DNA of 6,842 nt from Actinomycetota bacterium (GCA_003162235.1 PMMN01000046.1:2526-9367), one strand, 5' to 3'. Positions 1 to 6,191 are shown, counted from the first letter of the stretch. Numbers and translations are program-made. The notes: generated by a model not told the origin, from the sequence alone.

Positions 1-522
1 CGCGGCGAAGCGGTAGAGATCGAGCGAGACTGCCTCGAGCTGGTCGTAGCGTTGCTCGCCCACCAGCTCTACGCTTTGGGCGTGCTCGACCGTCTCGTCG
101 TGACCGACCAGCGCCTTGGTCGAAGGTGTGAAGATCGGCTCCGGCAGGCGCTCGGACTCGACCAGGCCGGGCGGAAGCGTGTGCCCGGCGATCTTCCCGG
201 AGCGCTGGTAGTCCTTCCAGCCCGAGCCGGCCAGATAGCCGCGCACCACGCACTCGAGCGGCAGCATCTCGAGGCGCCGGCACTCGCTCGAGCGCCCGTC
301 CGTTCTCAGCCCGAGCAGATGGTTCGGGACGATTTCGCGCGTGCGCCCGAACCAGAAGGCCGAGATGCCGGTGAGCACGCGGCCCTTGTCGGGGATCTCG
401 GTCGGCAGCACGACGTCGAAGACAGAGATGCGATCGGAGGCAACCAGGAGTACCCGGCTACCTGCGAGCGCGAAGATCTCCCGCACCTTGCCCGAAGCCA
501 GGTGCTGAGCCGTCTCCTTCAT
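1..522 (-). CDS. purC: Phosphoribosylaminoimidazole-succinocarboxamide (SAICAR) synthase, N-terminal 174 residues, cut by window edge
   Basis: SAICAR synthase is cytoplasmic and joins CAIR and L-aspartate using ATP (purine step 7). The visible 174 codons start MKETAQHLASGKVREIF; the GKVREIF stretch (residues 11-17) followed by VASDRISVFD (27-36) is the family's nucleotide-binding N-terminus. The PROSITE-type signature 1 is intact at residues 87-100 (LPLECVVRGYLAGS), followed by GWKDYQ. FTPSTKA at 131-137 and GHDE at 140-143 are typical of the longer (about 290-residue) form seen in actinobacteria and yeast. The second signature and C-terminal third lie beyond the left edge. The ATG shares one base with the purB stop (TGATG), so translation is probably coupled; an AAGGAG ribosome-binding site lies 11 nt upstream inside purB. 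PurC consumes the PurE product and supplies the PurB substrate. Identity is very secure. Confidence 0.96.
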   Translation of the reverse strand, partial: MKETAQHLASGKVREIFALAGSRVLLVASDRISVFDVVLPTEIPDKGRVLTGISAFWFGRTREIVPNHLLGLRTDGRSSECRRLEMLPLECVVRGYLAGSGWKDYQRSGKIAGHTLPPGLVESERLPEPIFTPSTKALVGHDETVEHAQSVELVGEQRYDQLEAVSLDLYRFAA

Positions 523-1841
523 CAACTCTTCTTCTCCTTGTCGACGAATGCATCTAGCCGCGCGAAGACGGTGTCAACGTGCACGAGGTAAGCGCCGGTA
601 TCGAAGACTGCCGCCAGCGCCTGCTCGTCCAGCGTAGCCGTCACGTCCTGGTCTGCCTCGACCAGGGCGCGGAAGCTCGTCTCGGTGTCCCATGCTCGCA
701 TGGCGTTTCCCTGGACGATCCGGTAGGCCTCGTCGCGCGCGAGCCCGGCGGAGACGAGCGCCAGCAGCAGACGCTGGCTGAAGTAGAGACCGAAGGAGGC
801 GTCGAGATTCCGCCGCATGCGCTCGGGGTAGACGACCAGCCCTTCGATCAGCCACGAGAAGCGCTCGAGCATGTAGTCGAGCGCGAAGAAGGCATCGGGA
901 ATTACGACGCGCTCGGCCGAGGAGTGGGAGATATCCCGCTCGTGCCAGAGGGCGACGTTCTCGAGCCCGACGACCGCGGCGGCGCGAACGACGCGGGCGA
1001 GCCCGCAGATGCGCTCGGCCACGACCGGATTGCGCTTGTGCGGCATCGACGAGGAGCCCTTCTGACCCTTCCCAAACGGCTCCTGTACCTCGCGCACCTC
1101 GGTGCGGGCGAGATGGCGAATCTCGAGCGCGAACTTGTCCAGCGAGGAGGCGCAGAGGGCGAGTACGTTCAGCAGCTCGGCGTGGCGATCGCGCTGGATG
1201 ATCTGGGTCGAGGCGGGCGCCGGCTCGAGACCGAGGCGCTTGCAGGCGATCTCCTCCAAGCGGGGGTCGGTGGCCGAGTAGGTGCCGACGGCACCGGAGA
1301 GCTTGCCCACGCGCAGCTGCTCGAGCGCGCGGGCGAGGCGGGTGCGGTCGCGGTCGAGCTCAAAGGCCCAGACGGCGAGCTTGAGACCGAAGCTGGTCGG
1401 CTCGGCGTGGACGCCGTGCGTACGGCCGATGCAAACCGTGCGGCGGTGCTCGTGGGCGAGCGCGACGACAGCGGCGAGTGCGCGCTCCAATCCTTCCAGG
1501 ATCAACGCGCCGGCCCGCCCGATCTGCAGCGACAGGGCGGTGTCGACCACATCCGAGGCCGTCAGCCCGTAGTGGAACCAGCGCCCTTCGGGTCCGAGCT
1601 GCTCGCCGACGGCATCGACGAAGGCGGCCGTGTCGTGATGGAGCGTGGCTTCGATCTCGCGCACCCGCGCGGGATCAGGGGTCTTCGCCGCCGTTGCGAT
1701 CTTCTTCGCGTCTTCGCGCGGGACCACCCCCAGCTCGGCCCAACCCTCGAGCGCCGCCAGCTCCACTTCCAGCCAGCTCGAAAGCTTGCCCTCGTCCGAC
1801 CAGAGAGCGGTCATGGCGGGACGGGAGTAGCGAGCGATCAC
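522..1841 (-). CDS. purB: Adenylosuccinate lyase
   Basis: PurB is a cytoplasmic, normally tetrameric lyase of the fumarase/aspartase superfamily. It releases fumarate from SAICAR (step 8) and from adenylosuccinate (AMP branch). At 439 residues it has the usual length of the Bacillus/Thermotoga-type enzyme. The N-terminus MIARYSRPAM is the canonical family start. Conserved blocks are visible: LHHDTAAF (67-74), LTASDVVDT (93-101), THGVHAEP (141-148, His142 matching the family catalytic histidine) and the fumarate-lyase signature GSSSMPHKRNP (262-272) with the catalytic mobile-loop serine. The start is GTG; an in-frame TAG 15 nt upstream and the canonical N-terminus fix it. No Shine-Dalgarno precedes it, but a TAGACT -10-like box ends 9 nt before the GTG, so the mRNA may be nearly leaderless. 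It is the first gene of purB-purC and is divergent from the deacetylase. Confidence 0.97.
   Translation of the reverse strand: MIARYSRPAMTALWSDEGKLSSWLEVELAALEGWAELGVVPREDAKKIATAAKTPDPARVREIEATLHHDTAAFVDAVGEQLGPEGRWFHYGLTASDVVDTALSLQIGRAGALILEGLERALAAVVALAHEHRRTVCIGRTHGVHAEPTSFGLKLAVWAFELDRDRTRLARALEQLRVGKLSGAVGTYSATDPRLEEIACKRLGLEPAPASTQIIQRDRHAELLNVLALCASSLDKFALEIRHLARTEVREVQEPFGKGQKGSSSMPHKRNPVVAERICGLARVVRAAAVVGLENVALWHERDISHSSAERVVIPDAFFALDYMLERFSWLIEGLVVYPERMRRNLDASFGLYFSQRLLLALVSAGLARDEAYRIVQGNAMRAWDTETSFRALVEADQDVTATLDEQALAAVFDTGAYLVHVDTVFARLDAFVDKEKKS
534..539 (-). promoter_or_regulatory. Ribosome-binding site for purC
   Basis: AAGGAG on the minus strand, 11 nt before the purC ATG and within the last codons of purB. 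It supports the chosen purC start and contrasts with purB, the first gene of this transcript, which has no such sequence. Confidence 0.65.
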
Positions 1842-1850
1842 TGCAGGGGT

Positions 1851-1882
1851 AGTCTAGTGGTCGCTCCGGTAGGTACGGTCAG
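1851..1882 (-). promoter_or_regulatory. Candidate purB promoter (-10 TAGACT, GACC element 20 bp upstream)
   Basis: On the minus strand TAGACT (1856-1851) fits the actinobacterial TANNNT -10 consensus and ends 9 nt before the purB GTG. CTGACC (1882-1877) resembles a TTGACC -35, with a 20-bp spacer that is longer than the usual 16-19. The purD upstream region has the same arrangement. The call rests on pattern only; no transcription start is known. Confidence 0.45.
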
Positions 1883-1889
1883 GAGAGGC

Positions 1890-1928
1890 CGGCACTCCAG
1901 GAGAGCCACTTTCGACAGAGGAGTGCCG
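1890..1928. repeat. 9-bp perfect inverted repeat in the purB/deacetylase divergent gap
   Basis: CGGCACTCC (1890-1898) is an exact reverse complement of GGAGTGCCG (1920-1928), separated by 21 nt. It lies just upstream of the candidate purB -35 and within the probable leader of the deacetylase gene. A direct repeat AGGAGAG (1881-1887 and 1899-1905, 18 bp apart) overlaps it. It could be a two-half-site operator or an RNA hairpin; the sequence cannot decide which. Confidence 0.5.
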
Positions 1929-1937
1929 AGCCTGGGC

Positions 1938-1942
1938 GGGAG
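1938..1942 (+). promoter_or_regulatory. Weak ribosome-binding site for the deacetylase
   Basis: GGGAG lies 12 nt before the ATG at 1955. The spacing is long, so it is only moderate support for the start, but the basic N-terminus and hydrophobic segment that follow agree with it. Confidence 0.4.
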
Positions 1943-1954
1943 CGAGCGCACAGG

Positions 1955-2932
1955 ATGCCGGGCACGCGAAGTCGACAGAGAGAAATCGAGCGAGACCACA
2001 GGGGCAGGCGCAAGCGCAGGCAGCGTAGGCAAGCCGGTGCGATCGTTGTTCTGATCGCGCTCGGCGGCGCTATTGGCCTGTACTACTTGGGCGGCGGCGG
2101 CGGCGGGTCGCGGCTCCAGCCGGCGCCGGCACCTCGATCCACAACTACCGCTTTCCCCAGCGAGACCGCGGGGGCGACTTTGTCGGCCGGCCTACGCCCT
2201 CTGGCCACTCAGCTCGGCCGCATGGTCGAGAGCCGTTCGCTTCTGGAAGAGCGTGCGGCGCTCGACTTCTTCGCCGCCCGCGGCCAACCGCTCTATTGCG
2301 GTGGCTCCGCCGGACGCTACGTGGCGCTCACCTTCGACGACGGTCCCGGCCGTTACACCGATCTGGTCCTCCGAATTCTCGAGCAGGCGCACGTCAAGGC
2401 AACCTTCTTCCTGGTCGGTCGCAACGTCGGGCCGCGGGCCGAGCAGGCCGGAGCCGAAGCCCAGAGCTCGGCGGCGTTCGGCATTCACACCTGGTCGCAC
2501 CCGGACCTGACCAGGCTCAAGCGGTCTCAGGTCTTACGGCAGATAGTACGCACACGCGGGGCGATCTTCGAGGCGACGGGGGAGAGGCCGCCTCTGTTCC
2601 GCCCGCCCTACGGCGAACACGATGCTCTCGTGGACGGAATTGCGCGCCGGCTCGGGCTGGTGGAGGTGCTCTGGAGCATCGACAGCGGCGACTCGCAGGG
2701 AAAGAACTGGCGCGGGATCGGGCGCGAGGTGCTGAAGAACGCCCAGCCCGGCTCGATCATCCTCATGCACGACAACCGCGGCCAGACCGTGCGGGCGCTC
2801 AGGTACCTGATCCTGCCCGGACTGAAGAAGCGTGGCTTCATACCGGTCACCGTCCCCGAACTGCTGGTGCTCGATCCGCCTCCGCTCCACGGCGCACGGT
2901 TTCGCTGCTGGGCGCACTGGCACCCGTACTAG
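1955..2932 (+). CDS. Membrane-anchored polysaccharide deacetylase (NodB homology domain, CE4)
   Basis: CE4 enzymes are metal-dependent and remove acetyl groups from extracytoplasmic glycans such as peptidoglycan, chitin-like polymers or other surface polysaccharide; the substrate here is unknown. Residues 1-26 are strongly basic, 27-45 form one hydrophobic segment, then comes a run of six glycines (46-51) and a Pro/Thr-rich linker, so the catalytic domain should face outward from a signal-anchor. NodB motifs are in order: TFDDGP (126-131; Asp128 base, Asp129 metal), HTWSH (178-182; metal His178 and His182), RPPYG (216-220), DSGD (243-246) and LMHD (270-273; His272). Motif 4 usually reads Asp-Trp but here Ser follows Asp246. 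The only cysteines, Cys115 and Cys318, flank the domain. The 325-residue length is ordinary. The ATG has GGGAG about 12 nt upstream. It lies alone on this strand between two purine transcripts, so it is probably functionally unrelated to them. Confidence 0.93.
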   Translation: MPGTRSRQREIERDHRGRRKRRQRRQAGAIVVLIALGGAIGLYYLGGGGGGSRLQPAPAPRSTTTAFPSETAGATLSAGLRPLATQLGRMVESRSLLEERAALDFFAARGQPLYCGGSAGRYVALTFDDGPGRYTDLVLRILEQAHVKATFFLVGRNVGPRAEQAGAEAQSSAAFGIHTWSHPDLTRLKRSQVLRQIVRTRGAIFEATGERPPLFRPPYGEHDALVDGIARRLGLVEVLWSIDSGDSQGKNWRGIGREVLKNAQPGSIILMHDNRGQTVRALRYLILPGLKKRGFIPVTVPELLVLDPPPLHGARFRCWAHWHPY

Positions 2933-2952
2933 CCGGCTACTCAGGCTGGCGC

Positions 2953-3405
2953 TCAGAGCAGCCCGGGGAAGAAGCGGCGGCGCACCCGGCCGAGGTACTC
3001 GCTGTAGCCCGGATCGGCCTCCGCGAGCAGCCGCTCTTCGTAACGCGCCTTGAGCAGGAGTAAGGGAATGCTTGCCAGCGCCGGAGCTAGAGCCAGCGGG
3101 CTCGTGATGAGCGCGGCGCCGGTCACGACGGCGATGACCCCGCCGTACATGGGATGACGAACAAAACGGTAGGGCCCACGCTCGAGGTGGGCGCCGCGCG
3201 GGCTGGGGAAGGGCGTGAGCGCCGGGCCCAGAGTGCGCCCGCTCCAAAGCATCACCGATCCACCCGCTACCACGAGCGCATACCCGGCGATCGCCAGGGC
3301 GGACCGAGCCGGCCAGTGTGGCGCGAGAACCGCGGCGACGATCAGCACGGCGAAAAGAAGGATCTGGCCTCCGACCCAGAGCCGATCAGCGTTTGCTCGC
3401 GACAT
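2953..3405 (-). CDS. Integral membrane methyltransferase of the isoprenylcysteine carboxyl methyltransferase / PEMT-like family
   Basis: This is a 150-residue membrane protein with hydrophobic segments at about 10-28, 36-55, 87-103 and 104-119. The hallmark is GPYRFVRHPMYGG (77-89), the SAM-binding motif of ICMT/PEMT-like methyltransferases, followed by the conserved C-terminal pattern of Arg121, Glu123-Glu124 and Y134-x-E-Y-x3-VRRRFFPGLL. Bacterial members are mostly uncharacterised; possible acceptors include lipids, isoprenoid-like molecules or small thiols, and none can be assigned here. The ATG overlaps the purE stop by one base (TGATG) with a weak GAAGAG before it, so it should be translated from the purD-purE mRNA as the last gene. 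Its stop is 20 bp from that of the convergent deacetylase. The family is secure; the substrate is unknown. Confidence 0.88.
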   Translation of the reverse strand: MSRANADRLWVGGQILLFAVLIVAAVLAPHWPARSALAIAGYALVVAGGSVMLWSGRTLGPALTPFPSPRGAHLERGPYRFVRHPMYGGVIAVVTGAALITSPLALAPALASIPLLLLKARYEERLLAEADPGYSEYLGRVRRRFFPGLL

Positions 3406-3824
3406 CAGCTCTTCGCCAGCGCGAGAATCCGTGCGGCCAGGATGGCGGCGTTACGGCCACCGTCGATCGAGACCGTGGCGACCGGGACACCGGGCGGCAT
3501 CTGGGCGATTGCGAGCATGGCGTCCATCCCGTCCATCGCACTTTTCTCGGAGCGGAGCGGCACGCCGATGACCGGCAGCTCGGTGTAGGCGGCGACCATC
3601 CCGGGCAGCGCCGCGGCCATGCCGGCGCCGCAGATCAGCACCTTGATTCCGCGTCCGGCGGCGCCGCGGCAGTACTCGGCGACGGCGTCGGGGGAACGAT
3701 GCGCCGAGCGCACCTCGAGCTCGCAGGGTATACCCCGGCTCTCGAGCTCGTCCAGGCAGGGCTGCATGCGCTCGCGATCCGATTCCGAGCCGATCAGAAC
3801 ACCCACCAGCAACTGCTCAGGCAC
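3405..3824 (-). CDS. purE: N5-carboxyaminoimidazole ribonucleotide mutase (class I PurE)
   Basis: PurE is a small cytoplasmic enzyme, usually an octamer, converting N5-CAIR to CAIR (step 6), normally paired with PurK; purK is not in this window. The 139 residues show GSESD (12-16, phosphate-binding), SAHRSP (40-45, with the catalytic histidine at 42) and GAGMAAALPG (66-75). IAQMPPGVPVATVSI (106-120) and RNAAILAARIL near the end also match class I PurE. A class II (AIR carboxylase) reading is less likely but not formally excluded. The start is GTG, placed 8 nt inside the end of purD and preceded by a strong AGGGAGG site 9 nt away. The stop shares a base with the methyltransferase ATG. Translational coupling within purD-purE-methyltransferase is very likely. 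Confidence 0.96.
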   Translation of the reverse strand: MPEQLLVGVLIGSESDRERMQPCLDELESRGIPCELEVRSAHRSPDAVAEYCRGAAGRGIKVLICGAGMAAALPGMVAAYTELPVIGVPLRSEKSAMDGMDAMLAIAQMPPGVPVATVSIDGGRNAAILAARILALAKS

Positions 3825-5049
3825 TCGCGCTCGCCTCCCTTTCGGCGGCCGCGAGGGCGATGTCGGTGCGATACCGCATTCCTTCCCAACTGATCTTCTC
3901 GCAAGCGGAATAGGCTCGCTCGCGCGCTGCGGCGATGGTCGGGCCGAGCGCGCTCACGTTCAGGATCCGCCCGCCGTTTGTCAGAACGGCTCCGTCCCGC
4001 ACCGCGGTGCCGGCATGGAAGACGACCGCGCCGGTCGCCTCGGCCTCGGCTATGCCTTCGATCGGTGAACCCTTGTCGGAGCCGGCCGGATAGTTGCCGG
4101 CGGCGAGCACAACCGTCACCGCCGCTTCCTCCGAGACAGCGAGCGAGGCGTCCACGAGTGAACCGCTCGCGGCCTCGGTGAGCGCCCCGAGCAGGTCGCC
4201 CTCGATCCGCGGCAGAATCGCCTGTGTCTCGGGATCGCCGAAGCGGACGTTGAACTCGAGCACCTTGATGCCGTCGTCGGTGCGCATCAGACCGGCGTAG
4301 AGGACGCCGATGAAGGGATGCCCGCGCGCGGCCAGCTCGGCCAGAACGGGGCGATGCACCCGATCGAGAATCGCTTCCACCTCGCTTGGGCCGATACCCG
4401 GGACCGGCGAGTAGGAGCCCATGCCACCGGTGTTAGGACCCTGGTCGCCTTCGTAAGCGCGCTTGAAATCCTGGGCCGGCGCCAGCGCGAGTGTCTCCTC
4501 ACCGGCGGCGAGCACCAGCATCGACAGCTCCTCTCCGACCAGCAGCTCCTCGAAGATCGGCCTGCCGGGGAAGGCTTCGACCGCCTTCAGCGCCTTTGCC
4601 AGCGACTCGGCGTCGGGGCAGACGAAGACGCCTTTACCAGCGGCCAGCCCGTCGGCCTTGACGACGCAGGGCGCCACCGGCTCGGCGAGCTCCTTCGCCG
4701 TCGGCACTCCGGCGGCGAGCATGAGCTCCTTGGCGAAGGACTTCGAGCCCTCGAGCATGGCCGCCTCGCGCCCGGGGCCAAAGACGGCGATGCCTCCGTG
4801 CCTGATCTGGTCGGCGACCCCGGCCACGAGCGGCACTTCCGGCCCGACCACGACCAGATCGATCGCGAGCTGGCGGGCGAGCGCAAGCAGGCTCTCGCCG
4901 TCGTCGGCGCGCACGGGGTGGCAGCTACCGAGCGAGGCGATACCCGGGTTCCCGGACGCCGCGTGCAGCTCGGTCAGCCTCGGGCTCTGCGCCAGCTTCC
5001 AAGCCAGCGCGTGCTCGCGACCACCAGATCCGACGATCAATACCTTCAT
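3817..5049 (-). CDS. purD: Phosphoribosylamine-glycine ligase (GAR synthetase)
   Basis: PurD is a monomeric cytoplasmic ATP-grasp enzyme joining phosphoribosylamine and glycine with ATP to give GAR (step 2). Visible blocks are MKVLIVGSGGREHALAW (1-17, N domain), VVVGPEVPL (66-74), FGPGREAAMLEGSK (90-103), VVKADGLAAGKGV (129-141, ATP-grasp lysine and glycine-rich loop), GDQGPNTGGMG (201-211) and the GARS signature RFGDPETQ (269-276). The C-terminal domain runs from about residue 310 to the end. At 410 residues it is shorter than the roughly 429 of E. coli PurD; the loss appears concentrated between PTA (116-118) and VVKADG (129-134), with a smaller one around 141-167. No catalytic motif is lost. 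The ATG is fixed by the canonical N-terminus and an in-frame TAG 15 nt upstream. There is no Shine-Dalgarno; a TAGATT box ends 9 nt upstream. It is the first gene of purD-purE-methyltransferase. Confidence 0.97.
   Translation of the reverse strand: MKVLIVGSGGREHALAWKLAQSPRLTELHAASGNPGIASLGSCHPVRADDGESLLALARQLAIDLVVVGPEVPLVAGVADQIRHGGIAVFGPGREAAMLEGSKSFAKELMLAAGVPTAKELAEPVAPCVVKADGLAAGKGVFVCPDAESLAKALKAVEAFPGRPIFEELLVGEELSMLVLAAGEETLALAPAQDFKRAYEGDQGPNTGGMGSYSPVPGIGPSEVEAILDRVHRPVLAELAARGHPFIGVLYAGLMRTDDGIKVLEFNVRFGDPETQAILPRIEGDLLGALTEAASGSLVDASLAVSEEAAVTVVLAAGNYPAGSDKGSPIEGIAEAEATGAVVFHAGTAVRDGAVLTNGGRILNVSALGPTIAAARERAYSACEKISWEGMRYRTDIALAAAEREASASA
3834..3840 (-). promoter_or_regulatory. 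Strong ribosome-binding site for purE
   Basis: AGGGAGG on the minus strand, 9 nt before the purE GTG and inside the 3' end of purD. It decides in favour of the GTG at 3824 as the purE start. Confidence 0.75.
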
Positions 5050-5058
5050 GAATAGGGA

Positions 5059-5090
5059 AATCTAAGCGTTCCGGCGGCGGGCGTGGTCGA
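5059..5090 (-). promoter_or_regulatory. Candidate purD promoter (-10 TAGATT, GACC element 20 bp upstream)
   Basis: On the minus strand TAGATT (5064-5059) ends 9 nt before the purD ATG, and TCGACC (5090-5085) lies 20 bp upstream of it. The spacings match those before purB exactly. The short leader and missing Shine-Dalgarno suggest a leaderless or nearly leaderless transcript. Pattern-based only. Confidence 0.5.
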
Positions 5091-5096
5091 TAGCCT
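5091..5096 (+). promoter_or_regulatory. Candidate -10 box for the AEC transporter gene (TAGCCT)
   Basis: TAGCCT fits TANNNT and ends 6 nt before the GTG at 5103, so transcription would begin at about the start codon. Its TAG is also the in-frame stop that limits the gene upstream. No convincing -35 is visible. It abuts the GACC element of the opposing purD promoter. Confidence 0.45.
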
Positions 5097-5102
5097 GAAG
5101 GC

Positions 5103-6005
5103 GTGGTCAAGCTCGGCTTCCTTCTGGTTGCCCTCGTGGTCGGACTCTTCCTGCAGCGGTTGCGCTCGGAGGAGCGCGTCCGCGACTGGATCTGGAACGT
5201 CAGTTTCTGGCTCGTGATCCCGGTTCTCGTCTTTGCGACCTTCCTCACCGTCTCGCTCACGAGCAGGCTCGGGCTGGCGATCGCGGCCGTGATCGCGAGC
5301 ACCTACCTGCTTTTCGGGCTGAGCCACCTATATGCGCGCCTGGTCACGAAAGAGCGGGACGAGCGCGGTGCTCTCACGCTCGCGGGAACGGTCGGCAACA
5401 CCGGCTTCATCGGTTACCCGCTTGCCCAGCTCGCGTTCGGTCACAGCGGACTAACCCAGGCGGTCGTCTACGACCAGCTCTCATTCGGAGTGCCGATGTC
5501 GTCGATCTCGGTGGTCGTGGGGCGCCTATTCGGGAAGCGCTCGGTCGATACCAGCGGGCGCTCGCGCCTGGCCGTTGTACTGCTCAACCCACCACTCTGG
5601 GCGCTGATCGCCGCACTTTCGTTACGGGCGGCCGGCGTTCACATCCCTCGCATCGGGACGGTCGAAAACGCCGCTGCGGCGTTGATCGGCCCGCTCGGCT
5701 TTCTTATGCTCGGCGTCTCGCTGCCTCTGGAGCAGGTCGAGCACGATCTGATCGAGGTCGCCCGCGCCATCGGCGCGATGGCACTCAAGATTGGTGCCGG
5801 CCCGCTCATCCTGTTCGCGATCGGTACCGCCCTGGGCGCCCACATTCCCTCGACCTTCTATCTGCTCGCGGCGATGCCGCCGGCCTTCCACTTGCTCACG
5901 ATCGCACGCGTTTACGACATGCGCCCGGCTCTGATGCGGCTGATGGTGGTGGCGGCGACGATCCCGGTGGTCGTGGCCGTGGTGATCGGGTCGTTCGTCT
6001 TCTAG
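5103..6005 (+). CDS. AEC (auxin efflux carrier) family transporter
   Basis: This is a 300-residue polytopic membrane protein of the Mem_trans/AEC family, part of the BART superfamily. Bacterial members transport small organic anions such as malate or malonate, or unknown solutes, usually by a secondary mechanism; the plant name auxin carrier does not imply auxin here. About ten hydrophobic segments can be seen near 4-20, 32-52, 57-79, 97-115, 120-140, 155-177, 190-208, 220-243, 248-268 and 278-299, in two halves of five. GNTGFIGYPL (98-107) is the broken-helix motif of the first half. AAMPPAFHLL (256-265) is its counterpart in the second half, and IGPLGFLMLGVSLPL (195-209) is another typical family block. 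The GTG start is the first possible one because an in-frame TAG lies 12 nt upstream; no useful Shine-Dalgarno is present. Divergent from purD with a 53-bp gap. The family is secure; the substrate is not known. Confidence 0.92.
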   Translation: MVKLGFLLVALVVGLFLQRLRSEERVRDWIWNVSFWLVIPVLVFATFLTVSLTSRLGLAIAAVIASTYLLFGLSHLYARLVTKERDERGALTLAGTVGNTGFIGYPLAQLAFGHSGLTQAVVYDQLSFGVPMSSISVVVGRLFGKRSVDTSGRSRLAVVLLNPPLWALIAALSLRAAGVHIPRIGTVENAAAALIGPLGFLMLGVSLPLEQVEHDLIEVARAIGAMALKIGAGPLILFAIGTALGAHIPSTFYLLAAMPPAFHLLTIARVYDMRPALMRLMVVAATIPVVVAVVIGSFVF

Positions 6006-6006
6006 A

Positions 6007-6023
6007 GGCGTTTCGCCGGCGAA
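6007..6023 (+). terminator. Weak hairpin/palindrome just after the AEC gene
   Basis: Four nucleotides of the GGCG (6007-6010) can pair with CGCC (6014-6017) across TTT, and TTCGCCGGCGAA (6012-6023) is a perfect 12-bp palindrome, immediately after the stop codon. There is no T-run, so a terminator role is only possible. The rest of the 215-bp gap up to 6220 shows no credible gene. Confidence 0.3.
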
Positions 6024-6191
6024 GACTCGCGGGCTGGGCTCGGTCGTTGAGGCTCGATAGAGGCACCTCGTTCCCCCGCCCGCCTCCGCCGAGCCACCCA
6101 CCCGCTGCGTCGTGACACGGAAGGACTCGCGTAGTCTCATGACGTCGTGGGCCCCCGGTCCGAACGACCTTGTGACTACTACCTCGCTCGC

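Noticed and set aside
52..591. Plus-strand open frame opposite purC
   Set aside because: The minus strand encodes SAICAR synthase with its signature intact; the plus-strand frame is a shadow.
579..2054. Long 491-codon plus-strand open frame opposite purB
   Set aside because: It is antisense to an unmistakable purB, reads through the divergent intergenic region, and its translation has no recognisable domain. Such open frames are expected opposite high-GC genes.
2930..2955. Possible bidirectional terminator between the deacetylase and the methyltransferase
   Set aside because: Only the 8-bp palindrome AGCCGGCT and a 4-bp stem can be found, with no T-run on either strand; too weak to call.
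2534..3247. 237-codon minus-strand open frame overlapping the deacetylase and methyltransferase
   Set aside because: It crosses the convergent junction of two well-supported genes and its product is basic, Pro/Arg-rich and domainless.
4318..5055. 245-codon plus-strand open frame opposite purD
   Set aside because: It is entirely antisense to purD, which has every family motif; the protein is a low-complexity Arg/Gly/Leu composition with no domain.
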